From: Asterias amurensis | Lineage: Eukaryota; Echinodermata; Asteroidea; Forcipulatida; Asteriidae | Assembly: GCF_032118995.1 (NCBI RefSeq) | Contig: NC_092660.1 | Location: forward strand, 3,549,501-3,613,500 | DNA: 64,000 nt | Direction: 5' to 3' | Part shown: one piece after another, positions 11,771 to 27,000 of the stretch | Numbering within the stretch: the first letter of the stretch is position 1 | How the letters are laid out: each line of letters begins with the position of its first letter | The notes under the pieces: model-generated | Seen by the model: the letters and a program-made list of their open reading frames with translations, nothing else | What the model was told of the DNA's origin: nothing | Database searches by the model: none | Position numbers and translations under genes: made by a program

Positions 11771-12012
11771 TGACTTCGGTAGTCGATACAGCTCATTGAT
11801 TGATGGTTTGTGTTCGTCGTGAGGTGTTTTTTGTTTTTTTTAAATTGCCCGGGGGCACTACGATTTTGTCCGGCGCTACATTTTTCGTCAGGGCGCATCT
11901 GGTATTTAAAGAATTTGTCTGGGTGCAGCGCCCGGACAAAACCGCTTGTGGAGAACCCTGATAACCTAATATAAAATTGATTTTATTTGATTACAGCTGC
12001 TAAAAAATAAAA

Positions 12013-15000
12013 ATGGTCAAGCCTAAAGTGAAATCCATGGCAGCATCTAAGCTAGCATCAAGTGCAGTAAAGAGTAAAGCCACACCAACCTTCAAGAAGT
12101 CAAAGAAATTCACAAAGCGTGTTGGTACGCAAGGACTCAATGCCCAGAAGAAATCAACGCAAGCGGTAAATACTGGAAAGCAACTTCATACATTGAAAGA
12201 ATCAAAAGAGGGAGAGAAGAGCAAAACTTCAGCCAAGCTGCCAACCAAAAAGAAGCCAGCAAATAAAGCTGGTGTCAAGAGGAAGAAAGATGATGATCAG
12301 GGTGAGTTTAGTTAGGCCTAGGACTTGCCCAATAATTAGGTGTTGGTGCAATATAAGCACAAAACACCTTGCATTTGTTCTGGGGATTTTTGTTCTCCGT
12401 TTTCTTCTCCTAGATTTGATTTGATTTGATTTGAGTTTATTTGCATAAAAACATGTCAAAATACATACACAACAACAGGAGAAAAGACAATCTCTTCTCT
12501 GTTGCATAACTCAAGATTGCGTAACTGAATTGAACCTTGAGAATCATCAGACAATTGAACCTCAATATGACAATGGAACAATTTCATGACGTTGGGCCAA
12601 ACAAAATAAATGTTTTGTTTCCGATTACACCTCAAAATAGGGTAGGTAGAGAATTTGTTTTCAGTAGTGTTGAATATATAAATTGAAAAGCTTGCATACA
12701 TGTACAAAAACAAGAAGTTAAAGGAACATGTTTCCTTGGATCGGTCGAGTTGGTCTTTGAAAAGTGTTTGAAACCGTTTGTTAGGAAATGCATATTGTTA
12801 GATAGATATCTTAAAAGTAGAATGCCATTTATGGGAGTCAAATTTTTGACTCCAATACATGGCCGACCATTTTAGTCGATGAGCACAATTTTGAGTGATG
12901 CTTGTGTAGATCAATACATTAAAAAAAGGGAAAACCACGCAATTTCGAGGCAAATTTGTGTGGATCATTGTATTCTACTTTTGAAACATTTTTCTAACCA
13001 TATGCATTTTATAACAAACGGTTACAAATGCTTTTTGGGGTGAGGTATTTTTGACGACCGGCAGGTAAAACATTAAGGAAATATGTATTTCACAATAAAA
13101 TGAGTAAGATGTGACACTGGACAAAGACCATGGTTCATCAATTGGTTTGTGACAAGGTCTTTCTGACTCACTGGTTTTTGTAATACCTTTGATCAGGTAA
13201 GGAAGACAATCCAAAGCATCCCAAACTTGAAGAATTAAGTTTCAAAGACCGTAAAGCAGTTCGGCGTAACCTGAAGAGCAACCATGAGCTTACTCAGAGG
13301 GCAAAGGTCATCTGGAATTCTGTCAGAGAGTAAGTACAATAATGGTCTCCTCTAGTGGCAAATTTTTCTATCATCTATAGTTATGTACCCATCTTACTTG
13401 TACTTTCTGTGGTAAGGTTCTCGGGTAAACAACTCCTTACAAGGAGATTGCAGTGCGCATCGTGCGTATAGCATGATGTTGCACAACTGTCGCATCCGTT
13501 GCTCGCGACCAATAGGAATGAAGAAACTGTCTTATAAGCACAGGTGCAAGCTCGCGTGTCACGCCCATGATTCAACATTGTTTACTGGTCATTATCTAAG
13601 GTTTAAACACCCCCACGTGACGCACTCTCCACCAATAGGAATAGCGAAACTGTCTTGGGTATTTATGAATGTTCTTTAATGTTCAAGAGAAGGATGACGC
13701 TTTTTATTCACTTCTTGACTTTAGCCTAGCCTGAATTAATTTCAGCAAGTCTAGAGATAGACCATGGCTCTGTAGGGGTTTCCCTCAACCAAAAGTTTGG
13801 ATCATCTGCAGCATATTAATGATGTTGTTTTTACTTCTGGACTTGACTCCCTGGCTGGGACTAGGAGAAATCATTTTGAACATTCTGCCAACAGTCTTGT
13901 AGATAACTCTGGTTTACAATCTCTCCTCCTCGACCAGAGAATACACTGTCCATGGGCTGTAAGAGTACCGGCAATTCTAATCAATATTTTACTCTTCCAT
14001 TGAGAACCAACTGTCCATTATTTTGTTAACATTTTAAATATGTTTTTTTTTAAAGGGAAGGTACACGTGTGGTAGTAACTCAAAACAAATATTGACTTAA
14101 AAACTGACTTGGTAACAAGCATTGGGGAGCTGTTGATAGTATAAAACATTGTGGGAAATGACTTCCTCTGAAGTAACTTAGTTTTTGAGAAAGAGTGTTT
14201 TTTCTTTCATAATTTTCTCGCAACTTCGATAACCAAATGAGCAAAACATTTCACAGGCTTGTTATGTTATAGTTATGATGGGATACACCAAGTGAGAAGA
14301 CTGGTCTTTGACAATTACATGTACCAAGTGTGTACCTTCCCTTTAAGTTAAATGATGTATTGATGATTATTTTAGATTTTAAATAGCATAAACCTTAACG
14401 TCACATATGCAACTTGGCCCTTGGGCCACGATTTGTGGTTTAAATTTATAAAATAAGACGTCTAATAAATAATAAATGTATTTGAGCTGAAGTTGAAAGT
14501 ATTTGCATGCTGGATAACCGGCCAGTTTAAAACAAATAAAATAAAACTACTTCTCTACTTTGTTTGTTTGTTTTGCAGGAAAAAATGCAGTTCTGAAAAG
14601 AGAGTTAAATTGTTAACAGAGCTATGTGGTTTGATCACTGGCAAAGTGTTTGAGGTATGTATGTGTGAGGATTAATGATAAAAACATTTGTTGACAAGCA
14701 GATACAGTGTTTCTTTAACGCAGAATGTTGCAAAGTTATGCTGGTTTACTGACAAAGATGAAGCGAAGCTAAAGCCTGCATTATACATGTATGCAGAAAA
14801 TGTCACGTTGTCTAATGCTGGACCTTTTATACGGCCAAGTATCTTTTAAAACTACAAGTAATTGCTACAGGGGTCGATTTCACAAAGAGTAAAGACTAGT
14901 CCTTACTTAGGACTAGTCCTAGGAGATATACAAATTGCATGGATAGTCCTAAGTTAGGACGAGTAACTGGTCCTTACTCGAGATAAGACTAGTCCTAACT

Positions 15001-18000
15001 CTTTGTGAAATCCACCCCAGGACAGTAGTAAAAGGTCAGTTTTATTTACAAGTCAATATGAAGAGTCCCTCAAGCAAAGTGCTTTTACTTATTACATGTA
15101 GTTCGACCATTTACTAGAAGGTAAATGCTTACTTTTATAAATAAGGATTTAAGTAAAAGGCTAGTAAAATCAATTGATAGTTTTTGTTTATACGGCCCAT
15201 TGACTGACACAGCTAACATGTCTAATTTATGACCAACCACTTTCCCTCACTAATGTACGCCATTGCTGATTGGTTGCTGACTTGATCCTGCGGATCCGCC
15301 CCAAAATTGCCTTTTATGGCCAGTACATGCAAATAAGCCACACCAACCAAGTTAGCACGGCAACCACTGATCCAAGCATATGTTATAAACAGATAAGGGA
15401 TAAATGTGATCTAGTATGCTGAGTATAAAGCATTTGAACCTTCAATTGATAAAATGAATTCTGCGTATTTTTAAGAATCAGACTGTGACCTTTGAAAATT
15501 AGCAGCAGGGTAAATAGAAATACTTTGGTCGGTGTTCTTCGATCAGACGTACAGACTGTGGGAGTGTCGTGGCCGAGCGGTTAAGAGCACCGAATTCAAA
15601 CTCTGGTGTTTCTGATCAGCAGAGTGTGGGTTCGAATCCCCAGCTGTGACACTTGTGTCCTTAAGCAAGACACATAACCATTGCTTTGTCCTTCGGATGG
15701 GACGTAAAGCCGTTGGTCCCATGTGTTGTGTAAACGCATGTAAAAGAACCCAGTACACTTATCGAAAAGAGAAGGGGTTCGCCCCGGTGTTCCTGGCTAG
15801 ATTGGCAGCATATTGCACCACAGCACCTTGTAAACCATTACATGGTGCTTAAGAGTTAGGTCTTATATCTCAAAATTCGCCCCACTCCTTGCAGTAATAA
15901 TACCTGGCGCTTTGTATCCTTTGGCAAAAGCAAATTATTATTATTACACAGTTGTTATTATTTAAGTGAATGTGGTATGTTTATTTTCAGCTTTTATCTG
16001 CACATGATACAGTGAGAGTTGTTCAGTGTTGTTTGCAGTATGGAAGTAGCAAGCAAAGACAGGACATTTTCGATGAGATTAATGGTGAGTGCAATATGTT
16101 TTAAAATTGGAGTTTTGTTTTTCATACATGATGACCATGTACAATGTACTTTACCCAAGCAATGTATACTTTTTAACTCTTTCAGTGCCTGCTTTCTATT
16201 GCATTCTTAAAGACAGTGGACACTATTGGTAATTGTCAAAAACTAGTCTTCACAATTGGTGTATCTCAACATATGCATAAAATAACAAACCTGTGAAAAT
16301 TTGAGCTCCCATAATTGGCCGACCGTGTTAGTTCACACAGTAAAAAGAAAACCACGCAATTTCGAGGCTTGTTTGTGTGGATCATTGTATTCTACTTTTA
16401 CAACATCTTTCCAACCATTATATGCATTTTAAAAACCCGGTTACAAACGCTTTTTATAGACCAACTCGTCCGATCCAAGGCAACGTGTTCCTTTAAATTG
16501 TTTTAATCAGATTGTTTCTTGTTTCGTACTTTAGACAGAATGTTTGATGTTTGTTTCAGATTCCAGTAAGATCATGGAGCTTGCTAAAGGGAAATACTCC
16601 AAGCATTTTGTGTTGAAGATGCTGAAATATGGCACCAAGGATCACAGAGCACGGATAATGAAATGTCTTCATGGTCAGGTGTGCAAATCAGTACGCCATA
16701 AGGAAGCTGCAGAGGTCTTAGAAATGGCATTCAACAATTATGCAAATGCTATGCAAAGGTCGGCTCTGCTGGAAGAGTTTTATGGCCCACGCTTTGCGAT
16801 ATTCAAGGTTGGTTTTGACAAATTAATGCTCAATTATAATATAAAGATGAAGAAGAAGAATCTGTTTTTATATTGCGCTTTTCACACCGAAGGGCATCTC
16901 AAGTGCTTCCAGCATTATTAACCCCGGTCACGCTGGTTTAAAGGGTCTATGTAACTTTTGTAGGACAAAAAACACAATGTCCACAGATTTACACTAAACT
17001 TACACAGTTTGAAGATAATGATAGTAGAAAGCTTCCCTGAAAATATTGCGTGCTGAGGTGCTGTAGTTTTTGGGAAATGAGTAAAACAATGTCATGAAAA
17101 TAATTTTCATCTCATGAGGCGAAAATTATTTTAACCATTTACAAACGTATTTTCGTTACATTGTTTTACTCACTTCTCAAAAACTACAGCACCTCTGTAA
17201 GTAATATTTGAAGGGAAGCTTTTTTACTATCATTATCTTCAAACCCAGTAAGTTTAATGTAAATCTATTGACATTTTGAAAAAGTACCCAAATCCTTTAA
17301 GGAATGAACCACCAATGCTTTGTCTTTGCTGGGTTATGGCACCTTCAAAAGCACTCGGGTTCACAGATCACAGAAAAATGATAAAACCCTACCTTTAAAA
17401 CTGTAGTGTACATGTACATGGGGTAGGCCAACATGTTAACATGGTTGATGACTTTTATTGCAATATACCAATTATAATTTCAAACCTATTAAAGAGTTGC
17501 AATAGACCGATCCATTAAGCTCCGCCCCATTGCGTATTGACCAATCACAACCAATTGTGCAACCGAAGGTCCGAAAAGGTAAGTTCGACATGCGTGCCCG
17601 TGTGCTTGGTGTGCGCGACAGAGTTGTGCAGAATGGCATTGGCGCCATGGGCGGAGCCTAATGGATCGCATCCTAATGGATGTGCATGAGACAGTGTTCC
17701 TCAGTTTCAGTTAATTAGTAAATGTAGACTATTATTAGATGATTAAGACTAGAATTTGAAAACTGAGTAAGTAGGTATGGATGTACACTAACGACTACGC
17801 TCTTTGTTTCTACAGGAAGCTGGGATTCATTCCCTTCAAGACATTCTGAGTCAGCAGCCAGAGGCAAGACAAGGAATAATGGAGCACATGCAAAAAACAC
17901 TCACTCAGGTCATTGAAAAGTAAGACTTTGTATTTGTTAAATTAAACACATTCTTTATACTAATAATGCAGTCAACCTATTAAACATGACTGTAATCGCA

Positions 18001-21000
18001 ATAGCTGGTGTGTGTTTGTAAAGCGCACACAGTGGATGACAAATAAATTATCACGTACAAGTTTGATTCATTATCTATCAGTGATCACTGGGTGTCATTT
18101 GAAATGTTTTTTTTATCAGCCCTCGCCCATTGCAAAGTTTGAGTTTTGAGTCTGCACGAGGGGTTTTCCGGCCCTTTGGACTGTCTTCAGCTTCAAGAAT
18201 AAATGTGATATATTTTCAGAATAATACTGAAAGTTAGAAGTTTTTTGGGTGTCTGATATGAGTTATACATAGTCAAATATAGGGAATAATTTAAATTGCA
18301 TTAATTCATATATTTTGTTTTCTTTTTCTGGACATAAAACTGATATAAAATGATGTAACTTGAAAACTAGAAGACGTTTCAAGTTGCTTGAGTTGTTTAT
18401 AAAAAAAAATCAGTAAGTCCTTAAACATTAACTTGATAAGTGAAAAGTAGTGCACATTAAACAAAACTCATTGTGAAGCCTACTGTAATGAGAGTAAAGA
18501 TGCAATACTTTTTTGTATTAAATCCCAGAAAGTCATATGTGATGGCAAAAAAAGGAACTTTAGAAAGTCACACTTTTTAACTCAGTAACAACAAATTTTG
18601 CCATACGTTTGGTTTGTATGTCATGTATGATTGGGTTGTACTGGCAGTGTAATCTGACTCATCTTTTTTATCCTCTAATTTTGTTGTATTGCTTCCCTGG
18701 CTTTATGGAAACCAAGAAATGAAGAGTGTATAATAATGTTGTTCTGGAACAATGTTTGCCATTTTCCAGTCTGTATTTCTAATACTATTATACTTTTGAT
18801 TTTTGGGGTTGAACAAAGAATTGACTAGAGTGGGATTCGAACCAACGACCTCCAGATTAACGTGCCCTAGCCCTATATTGGCGGTGTCCCTATTTTGTCA
18901 ATATCTTTGTTCGTGGCTGCCAGTCAGAAGCCATACAACCGTTAACTGCCGTGTAGCCAGGGATCACACCCAAATTACAATACAACCTGGGAAGCGGCAG
19001 CCAGGGGATCACCTTAAGGAGATGCAACTTTTTGTTTCAGATATCAATATAAACTACAAGGGAAACTGACTGGGTAAATTTGGGGTTTTTGGGGTTGAAC
19101 AAAGAATTATACCTTTCTCACCATTTTAACGTCTCCGTCCTTTTATCCAATACATCAGGTCTGTTGTGAAGCATTCAATTGTACACAAGGTTCTACTGGA
19201 TTTCTTGGAACATGCTCCAATGAAAATGAAGACTGTAAGTTTGGATTAATTAAAGGCAGTGGACACTATTGGTAATTGTCAAAGACTAGCCTTCACAGCT
19301 GGTGTATCTCAACATATGCATAAAATAACTAACCTGTGAAAATTTGAGCTCAATCGGTCATCAAAGTTGGGAGATAATAATGAAAGAAGAAAACACCCTA
19401 GACCTCAAGTTCTAAACCAAATTCGTTGAAAATTACTTCTATCTCGAAAACTACTCCACTTCAGAGGGAGCCGTTTCGCACAATGTTTTATACTGCCAAC
19501 CTCTCCCCATTACTCTTTACCAAGTGAGGTTTAATACTGATAATTATTTTGAGTAGTTACCAATAGTGTCCACTGCCTTTAAAAGCCTTTAAATCTACAG
19601 AGTGTAATTGATGCTCTTAATCCAATACGCGCTGTGTTGTCCTTAATTAATGCCCAATGGCTTGTCTAATTATCATCTGACTCCTCAAGAAAGCTATCAG
19701 ACTTCTTGCCTTCCCTGTGGCCCAGTACAGTGTGCTTCAAAACAACTACTCAGATGTGTACGAAAGCGGTTTTACCAGAGTTTGGTTTTGTGTCAAAAAA
19801 TGTGGTACTGATTAATGATAACAAAGTTGTGCTGTGCATTTTTTGATTTGGTTTGTGATCCATTAATTTATTTGGATAACTACCATTCAGTGTTATGAAT
19901 AATAGTTAAGAATTTGTTGGATTAATTATAAACCAATACAAGAATAAGACAATTTTGTAGTTTGTTGATCGTCCCCGCCCAACGTTCAAAACCCCTCTAC
20001 CCCATTTTTTTAATTCTTTTTTTTTTTTAATCATAAAAAACAACCTTTTCAGCTGATATTTTTTCCCAAAATGAACAGGTTTGAAACGATGTTTAAAGAA
20101 GGTTTTTATTCAAGTTGGCAAAGCAAGAACAATTCTTCAAATATTTACTTGGGTTACACTGTGCTTTGTTGTTTGAAAAAGTTTACAGAAAATGTCATCT
20201 AGGAGTTAAATTTGTTTGACAAAACTATTGAAAACATCAAAAACACACAAACGCTCTGTTTTATAGTGATTGTGATGATTTCTTTAATCTTGATTTCATA
20301 CTTGGCATGTCAACAAAACTTTTTTTTAAATAAATAAAACAATTAAAAAACCTCCCTCCCTCCCCCATCCGCAAAAAGAAAAGGACGATCAACAATATAT
20401 TTTATGTGGCCTTATGTTGAACTATTATGACTATAATGATATTAATTTTGGTTTAAAGCGATGTGTGTTAGCACTGTATACTCGGTACTTTCTGGAGTCC
20501 TGTGAAAAAATATCACAGGCATGTTACTCGGGTGGGATTCGAACCCACGACCCTTGCAACTAATATTCTTTATCCCGATGCAAATTTAACATCTATTATA
20601 TAATGATATTGATCCAGCTTCATCTTAAATATTGTCAGGAATTGATCGAAGGATTAAGAGACACCGTGGTCCAGATTCTGCACACACATGATGGTGCAAG
20701 AGCAGCTATGTACTGTCTTTGGCACGGCACAGCCAAGGTAATATACTTACAAACAAATCACTTACATATATAGGATTTGAGGCATTGCATGGTGAGGTAT
20801 CAATGTATATTTGGTTTGCGGTAACACCATATGTGTATCTACTTGCCATGTAGAGTTGTTCTTAGAGAACTGTCTTGCTTTATTCAACTGCCGCGGAGTA
20901 TATAACAATTATTTACAATTGAACAAAAATTGGTCTAGAGCAGAGAATGAAAGAGAAGTGAAAGTGAAGGGTTTGACCAGGAGAGTAAATGCAAAGAAAG

Positions 21001-24000
21001 CAAAGGATAATATTGCAATATTCTTACATGTGGCAGATATCTAAATGAATGCACCCATTTAAAAAAGCATAAAATAAAACAAAGCACCCTCAGTCAAAGT
21101 CTCCAATTAACATTTATAAAAACAGAAAGATTACATAACAAATGTTTGCATGTTTGGTGTGGCATGTTATATTGAGACATCTGGGGTCGATTTCACAAAG
21201 AGTTAGGACTAGTCCTAACTAGTCCTAACTTAGGACTAGTCCTAGGAGATATACAAATTGCATGGATAGTCCTAAGTTAGGACGAGTAACTGGTCCTAAC
21301 TCGAGATAAAACTAGTCCTAACTCTTTGTGAAACCCACCCCTGCCGTCGATTTCACAAAGAGTTAGGACTCGTCTTATCTCGAGTTAGGACGAGTAACTC
21401 GTCCTAACTTAGGATTAATCTTAAGGTTTGCATGCTACAGTGCAGGGTTGGGACTCGTCCTTAGTCCTAAGATTAGTCTTAAGTTAGGAAGAGTTTTGTG
21501 AAATCGACGGCGGTATTACTATTTTTTATTTTATCAGGACCGATTATGAAACAAATATTTGCATGTTTGGTGTGGCATGTTTTATTAAGACATCTGTATT
21601 AAATATTTTTGTTTTTATCAGGACCGAAAGGCCATAATAAAGTCCTTCAAGACATTTGTTTGTAAGATAAGCAAGGAAGAGTATGGTCACCAGGTCCTGC
21701 TGGCATTGTTTGACTGTGTGGATGATACTGTTCTAGTTCGTAAGGTCATCATAGAGGTAAGCTTGTATTCAAAGTTGGATAATATATTTGTGTTTGCCAC
21801 CGTATCACAGTATGTAATACTCTGGTGTTTCTGATTAGCAGAGTGTGGGTTTGAATCCCCAGCCGTGACATTTGTGTCCTTTTAAAGCAAGACACATAAC
21901 CATTGCTTCGCCCTTCGGATGGGACGTAAAGCCATTGGTCCCATGTGTTGTGTAAACGCATGTTTAGAACTTGAGGTCTCTAAATCAAGCATCTGAAAGC
22001 AAACAACTTCGTGTGACAAGGGTATTTTTTTCTTTCATAGTTATCTAGCAACTCTGGTGACCGATTGAGCCCAAATTTCCACAGGTTTGTTACTTCATGC
22101 ATATGTTGAGATACTTCAAGTGAGAAGACTGGTCTTTGACAATTACCAATAATGTCCACTGTCTTTAATGGATTATTTATTTCATCATTTGGGTTATTTC
22201 TACTAATAAACATACAATGTTTAAAAATGGTGAAAGTTTTTTGTACCCTTTTGTTTGGTCTTTAATATAAGATTAATATACGCTATATGTAGATGCTTTA
22301 CATTGGAAAATGTATTTGCTTTGGTAGGAAATGATGAAATCTGTAGAAGAGTTAGCTGAGGATCAGTACGGGCGCAAGGTGTTACTTTATCTTCTTTCAC
22401 CAAGACATCCAACCCATTTTCATCCCAAGGTGGTAGAGCTGTTGCAGAAAGGAGACAGTAACACAACAAGGTATGAAATGGTGCAACTTCTCTTTTTTGC
22501 TAACTAACACGGTCGGCCATTTATGGGACTCACAAATTTGACTCCCATAAATGGCCGACCCTGTTAGCCGACGAGGTAAAAGGAAAACCCTGCAATTTCG
22601 AGGCATATTTGTGTAGATCATTGTGTTCTACTTTTACAACATCTTTCCAACCAATGCATTTTTATAACGAAAGGTTACAAATGCTTTTCAAAGACCAACT
22701 CATTAGTCATTACATGGTGTTACCGCAAACTCTTCTATAAAGACCAACTCGACCGATCCAAGGCAACGTGTTCCTTTAATTTTTCTTCATTCAACTCAAA
22801 GTCAATGCAAAAAAAAAGTTTAAACGTTTTTTACACTAGCAGAGTCTTTCTCGACGGCTTAACAATTAAATTTATCCAGATTTACTAAGGATCTGTTGAC
22901 CATTTTGTTGCAGTAAGAAGGACTCCAAGGTGAGACAGCAGGAACTCTTACAAACTGCCTCAAGCTACTTACTTGACTTTGTGAGTGAGAATGCAAGAGA
23001 GATGGCAAACAGTAAGAGTAAATGTCTCCTCATGATTGCCGTACTGAATCATGCTATAGGTAAGCTTTCCTTTCAGTGACACTTTAACGGATTTCATATC
23101 AGTTTCATAAAATGCTGTAAGTACATTATACAACTTTTGCACGCTGTGACGGGGTCCATGGCGTTTTGTACACCCGAGGGGGGAAATGGAACCCGAGGCG
23201 AAGCCGAGGGTGCCATTTCATCTCGAGGGTGTAAAAAAACAACAATTGTTTTGTTATATCTTTGTAAAATTGTTATTCCTCTTCTCGAAGTTCTGTTGTC
23301 ATGAGGTCAAGGAGGGTCCACATAGGCCTCTGGAGGTTTATGTCCAACAGGTCAGGGCCCAATTTCATAGAGCTGCTAAGCACACAAATTTGCTTAGCAT
23401 GAAATTTCTTCCTTGATAAAAACAGGATTACCAACCAAATTTCAACTTGATTTTCAGGATAAGCCAACAACAGCTGAATACGAGTAACAAGGAATATGCA
23501 ACAAATTGAAATTTGGTTGACAATCCTGTTTTTACCAAGGAAGAAATTACATGCTTAGCAAGTTTTTGTGCTTAGCAGCTCTATGAAATTGGGCCCGGAT
23601 CTGTTGGACCTAAACCTTCAGAGGCCTACGTGGACCCTCCTTGGACCTCAACCTTAAACCGCTCTCCTCTATTCGTACAACTTGCCCTTGGTGGACTAGA
23701 GCCCACCACTAGCTACAGCCCTTAACCCTACGGAAGAAACCAGTCATCTTATATGCCATGATATCACAATGTTGACCATGCCACATATCCTGTCAATCAA
23801 CAGGGGGTCAGCGAGTTGGTCAGAAGTCAAAACTTTGCAAAGCATCCAAAATCAATATTTCAGTTAACAATGGTAGATGACACCAAATTATAAAGCTTAT
23901 TTATCTAAGCAGACAATAAGCAAAGTTAACCTAGGCAATGCATAGACTTGTAAGGAAAAACTTTTAAAAAGGAAAGAAGAATTGCAAAATGCAATTGGAA

Positions 24001-27000
24001 GCTTTTACTCTTGACATATTAGAGGCATGTTGCACCCCCTTTTACTGAGATCTGGCTTGATCGAAAAACAGTTGGTTCCGCATTGATGAGTTCCTTCAAC
24101 ATTGTACATGTACATAGGTGATAAGCGAGAAGGATACCAAGCTATCTCATCGCTAGCAGCAGAAGAGTTTATACCAGCCCTGGGAAGTGACAATGAGGAA
24201 CAACTCAATGAGGTAAGAATCTTATGTTTAAACCTGCCAGTTGACAGTCTGTGCAATTTCAGTCGACCCCACTATATCGTGAGACATCACGGATTATATA
24301 ATGGGTCGATGATTACAATTATTTCCAATTCCCCATTAAGAAAAGCCTCTGGACTTAACATCATTTTGACGTACAAAGTGTCACAAGGACAAAAATACGG
24401 TCTTGTTGAACAGACGGATTTCCTTAAAAGAATATGGAATAGAAATAGGACTTTTTGTGAACCATTCATCTAGGAATAAAAACAAGGCAAGGCCTTCTTG
24501 TAATGGTGGACAAAGTTGGTGGAGTCGTCCATGTGGCAATAATTTCTTTTAAAAGAATTTTCAGAGTGAGTTTGGCGCTCCCGTGTATGATTTTTCCTGT
24601 TTTTTTATTATTTGTTTTTAGAATATTTTTCAAACAATCTCTCTATAAAAACAATTTACGCTGGTTTTTTTTTTCCATTATTAATATGTCCCCATATAAG
24701 CCGCTCGGCTTATAAACTGAACTGCACGAGTTAAAAAAAGGGTCAAAATCAATGTATAAACCGATGTTTGATTATATGTTTTTGTGCAGGTTCATATCAT
24801 AGAGCACCCTGCAGGTCATTTGGTGATAAGAAGACTCCTTCAACAGCAAAAAAAGATGATGGAAAACACAAAAGAAAGTTAGTATTACTAGTGTACAAGT
24901 CCAATTCCTATTCATGGTGTGTTACGCATGCTGCACCAAAGTGCAACCATTACCTCCATCGTAAGGTCATACTGCAGTGTCTTGTGTAAAGACACAATTG
25001 TCTAGACCAGTGGTGGATTTTACAAAGAGTTAGGACTAGTCTTATCTCGAGTTGGGACCAGTTACTCGTCCTAACTTAGGACTATCCAGGCAATTTGTAT
25101 ATCTTCTAGGACTAGTCCTAAGTTAGGACTAGTCCTAACTCTTTGTGAAATCGACCCCAGGACTCAGACCTACACTCTGCTGATCTGAAATATCTAGTGC
25201 ACTTGATCACTCGGCCTCTACATGTCAAGCCATGTCTAAAGGAACGTTACAGAATTGGTTTTGCTAGCAAAATAGTTGCTGGCAGTATAAGCACGTTATG
25301 TAATCCAACATATACATGAACTGACAAACCTGTAGAAGTTCAAGATCGATCGCCCATCTGGGTCACGAGAGAATAGTGAAAAACCAATAACAAATTTTGC
25401 ATAGCATTGATGCCAAAACAAAAATAAACACAACGCTCACTGAGCAATAAACTCCAAACGCAAAATTAGACTATGTATTTCTCATGAAATATGAAATTTC
25501 AAACAGAAATATTTCAAGGGATGTTTTCTACTATCATCATCATTAGACCGTGTAAAGTTAATGTAAAGTTGTGATCTTCACGATTTTTGTTTTTTACCAA
25601 TTCTGTGCTGTTCCTTTAACACATGGAGACAGTCACTTCCAAAATGGCGCAACCAAAATTATTTTGACATCAAGTGAATGTTGTCAATAATCACGTTTGT
25701 AAAATTAAATGACAAAAATCAAAATAATGTTAGTTTTACCCAAACTTTTAATTATAAACCAATCTAAAGTATTTTTTTTTTAAACCAGTGCACAAGGGTT
25801 GCAAACTTGTAAACCTTTCTGAAAAAATACGTCGCTGTTAAAGTTGCAGTTAATTTATATTTGAAATCAATGAAAACTATACTTTATTTCTAGGCGGAGT
25901 GATGTTTTCAGATGTTCTTCTTGATACTGTTGATAGTGCGAATCTCCAAGCATGGACTAGAGCCAATAGAGGAGCATTAGTCTTAGCCAGGTGAGAAGAC
26001 AACAAATATTCCCAACAAATTATTACAAAATCCCTCTAAAAAAGAAAACCAAAATGTTTGGACGACCGGGAGTAAAATTGCGGAAATATTGTTGTCGGAA
26101 AGAAACACGACCCGGACTAAAATAAGCGAAAGACAACAGTTTTCACTGATTTAATTTTTTTTCTCTTTGGAGAAGTCGTTTTGGTGAACTGTAACTCGGC
26201 CAGTTTCTTGTTGCAAGAATCCGTTTCAGGTGCCTTTTGTCCCTGTCATTTGTCCGTCGATTCGCTTTTGTTTCAGTTGTTTTTAAAAACTATGTGAGCA
26301 CATGGTTTAGAACCATTCAAACTGAACACTGAATTGCCTGAACATAAATAACTAAGCCCTTTTAAATGAATTTTTAAGGTGTTCAAATTACTTGAGGGGG
26401 GGGAGGGTCCTTCAAATTTACTAAGCCAATCAAATGAAAGATTAAAATGTTCAAACAGCTGAACAAAGAACAAATTATCCATGGATTCTAATAATAATAA
26501 TAATTGCATTCATCTGTAGCACAGTTAGGTCTGCAACTTGCACTAAGAAAGGTGGCTTTTCATGTGTTTCTTATACAAATCCAGATTTGTGATGGAATAC
26601 ATGGACAGAGCCTAGGGTTGTACATGTAAATGACTTATCTTAGAACCTTGTTTTATTTCTGGTGTTGATATTGAGAAGATGTTTCTAAGATGATCTAAGG
26701 AGCCTTGTTGGCCTGTAAGCTGCAGTCCGTTCAGAGATTGTAGGCCTGTCAGCTGCAGTCCGTTCAGAGATTGTAGGCCTGTCAGCTGCAGTCCGTTCAG
26801 AGATTGTAAGCCATAGATTAAGAGCAACTATAAATATGTATAAATATTAATAGTAAACTTGTGGGTACAACCATGGGTAAAAAACTCTTTTGAAGGAGTG
26901 GTGGCTCTGAAAAGAGCCGATTTGGTCTCGACGTTTCGAACAGTATACTCTGCTCGTCTTCAGGAGACCAAATCGGCTCTTTTCAGAGCCACCACTCCTT

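Larger units (their letters stand above)
21136..21621. repeat. Segmental duplication around PUM3 exon 9 acceptor
   Basis: The blocks TTTGCATGTTTGGTGTGGCA and TTTTATCAGGACCG each occur twice: at about 21140 and 21555, and at about 21531 and 21613. Two family C hairpins lie between the copies. The upstream copy keeps a complete-looking acceptor and the first six exon bases. The functional acceptor is the downstream one, at 21620-21621. Confidence 0.7.

Noticed and set aside
15561-15660. tRNA-Leu/Ser gene
   Set aside because: The head has boxes A and B, but it continues into a conserved SINE body with several copies in the window.
26612-26827. 71-codon ORF with LQSLNGLQLTG repeats
   Set aside because: It is only the translation of the 33-bp tandem repeat inside a PUM3 intron.
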